This document shows positions 63,866 through 64,000 of a stretch of DNA of 64,000 bases, piece after piece (the first letter of the stretch is position 1; every line of letters starts with the position of its first letter). The stretch spans positions 35,682-99,681 of the forward strand of contig JAKPUQ010000014.1 of NCBI GenBank assembly GCA_029572815.1, given 5' to 3'. The notes beneath the pieces are model-generated. The model was given only the letters and a program-made list of their open reading frames with translations. It was not told the origin of the DNA and made no database searches. Source of the stretch: Bacillota bacterium (GTDB lineage: Bacteria; Bacillota; Clostridia; Oscillospirales; Ruminococcaceae). Made by a program: the position numbers and the translations under genes.

Positions 63866-64000
63866 GTATGCTAAAATAAAACTGAGCCAGATATGGCACA
63901 AATGATAATAAAAAAGTGAGCCACTAATAATAAAAATCCTGTATAATAAGAGAAAGAGCTTGTGTACAGGAGGAACAAGGAGTGGCAATAGCAATGGAGA
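63865..64000 (+). mobile_element. Left end of an IS21-like insertion sequence (partial)
   Basis: Begins TGTATGCTAAAATAAAAC and contains repeated TAAAATAAAACTGAGCCA and GATAATAAAAAAGTGAGCCA blocks, in the style of IS21 terminal repeats. A TATAAT box (63942-63947) and AGGAGG (63969-63974) precede a transposase start, GTG at 63982 or ATG at 63994. Only the first codons lie in the window, so the family is tentative. Confidence 0.55.

Larger units (their letters stand above)
56355..64000. mobile_element. Second integrated island at tRNA-Ala (right end outside the window)
   Basis: Starts at the tRNA 3' end with arm-type repeats, then integrase, Xis-like, HerA-like ATPase and accessory genes. No second copy of the tRNA end was found in the window, so the right junction lies beyond it. 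It carries several broken genes, which suggests decay. Confidence 0.7.

Overview
The window looks like a chromosome segment from a Ruminococcus-type gut or rumen Firmicute (Oscillospiraceae). The evidence is two dockerin-bearing secreted proteins (one cut by the left edge, one zincin-like metalloprotease), strong AGGAGG ribosome sites, consensus sigma-A promoters with 17-bp spacers, Firmicute-type rpoB-rpoC, a GGGtGRT/Fe-S scaffold pair and a minimal SufCB pair. The species is not identified.

Layout. 1-4056: dockerin protein tail, GGDEF cyclase, C_GCAxxG_C_C protein, then the Fe-S scaffold-like and GGGtGRT genes. About 4051-25372: a 21.3-kb integrated mobilizable element inserted in the 3' end of the GGGtGRT gene. 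It is bounded by a 66-bp repeat of that gene's tail and carries, from left to right, an AAA ATPase, a composite type I-like restriction-modification operon ending in a C-terminally short HsdR and an SF1 helicase, a parMR-like partition locus, an oriT-like region, MobC and a relaxase with a long out-of-frame overlapping gene, a STAND NTPase, a CHC2 primase, an SF3 helicase, a symmetric iteron-like array, an Xis-like protein and a Tn916-type integrase. It has no visible type IV secretion or coupling protein, so it fits a mobilizable element with its own replication and partition functions rather than a self-transmissible one.

25398-34240: native chromosome resumes with the displaced terminator, an ECF sigma factor/anti-sigma-like pair, and a complete retron: promoter, structured msr-msd RNA with a1/a2 repeats, a reverse transcriptase with the retron NAxxH and VTG motifs, and an overlapping alpha/beta hydrolase gene, closed by a terminator. 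I consider this the most exciting system here. A zinc-binding lipoprotein cluster, a DegV protein and SufCB follow.

34240-56354: dispersed palindromic repeats, a two-component system, the dockerin metalloprotease, an RNA methyltransferase, a nucleoside phosphorylase, DUF4003, PPK2, a GntR regulator, a TraB/GumN lipoprotein, rpoBC, a GNAT, a frameshifted GHL10-like lipoprotein and tRNA-Ala(GGC).

56355-64000: a second, AT-richer island begins at the tRNA 3' end. Its integrase has an embedded HTH and is broken by an in-frame TGA. It also holds an Xis-like protein, a HerA-like ATPase with a +1 homopolymer frameshift, two unrecognised overlapping genes, and a serine recombinase whose 5' end is cut by an IS21-like element running off the right edge. 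Two homopolymer frameshifts (about 56055-56059 and about 60968-60974) may be sequence errors. All assignments rest on reading motifs by eye; no database search was run.
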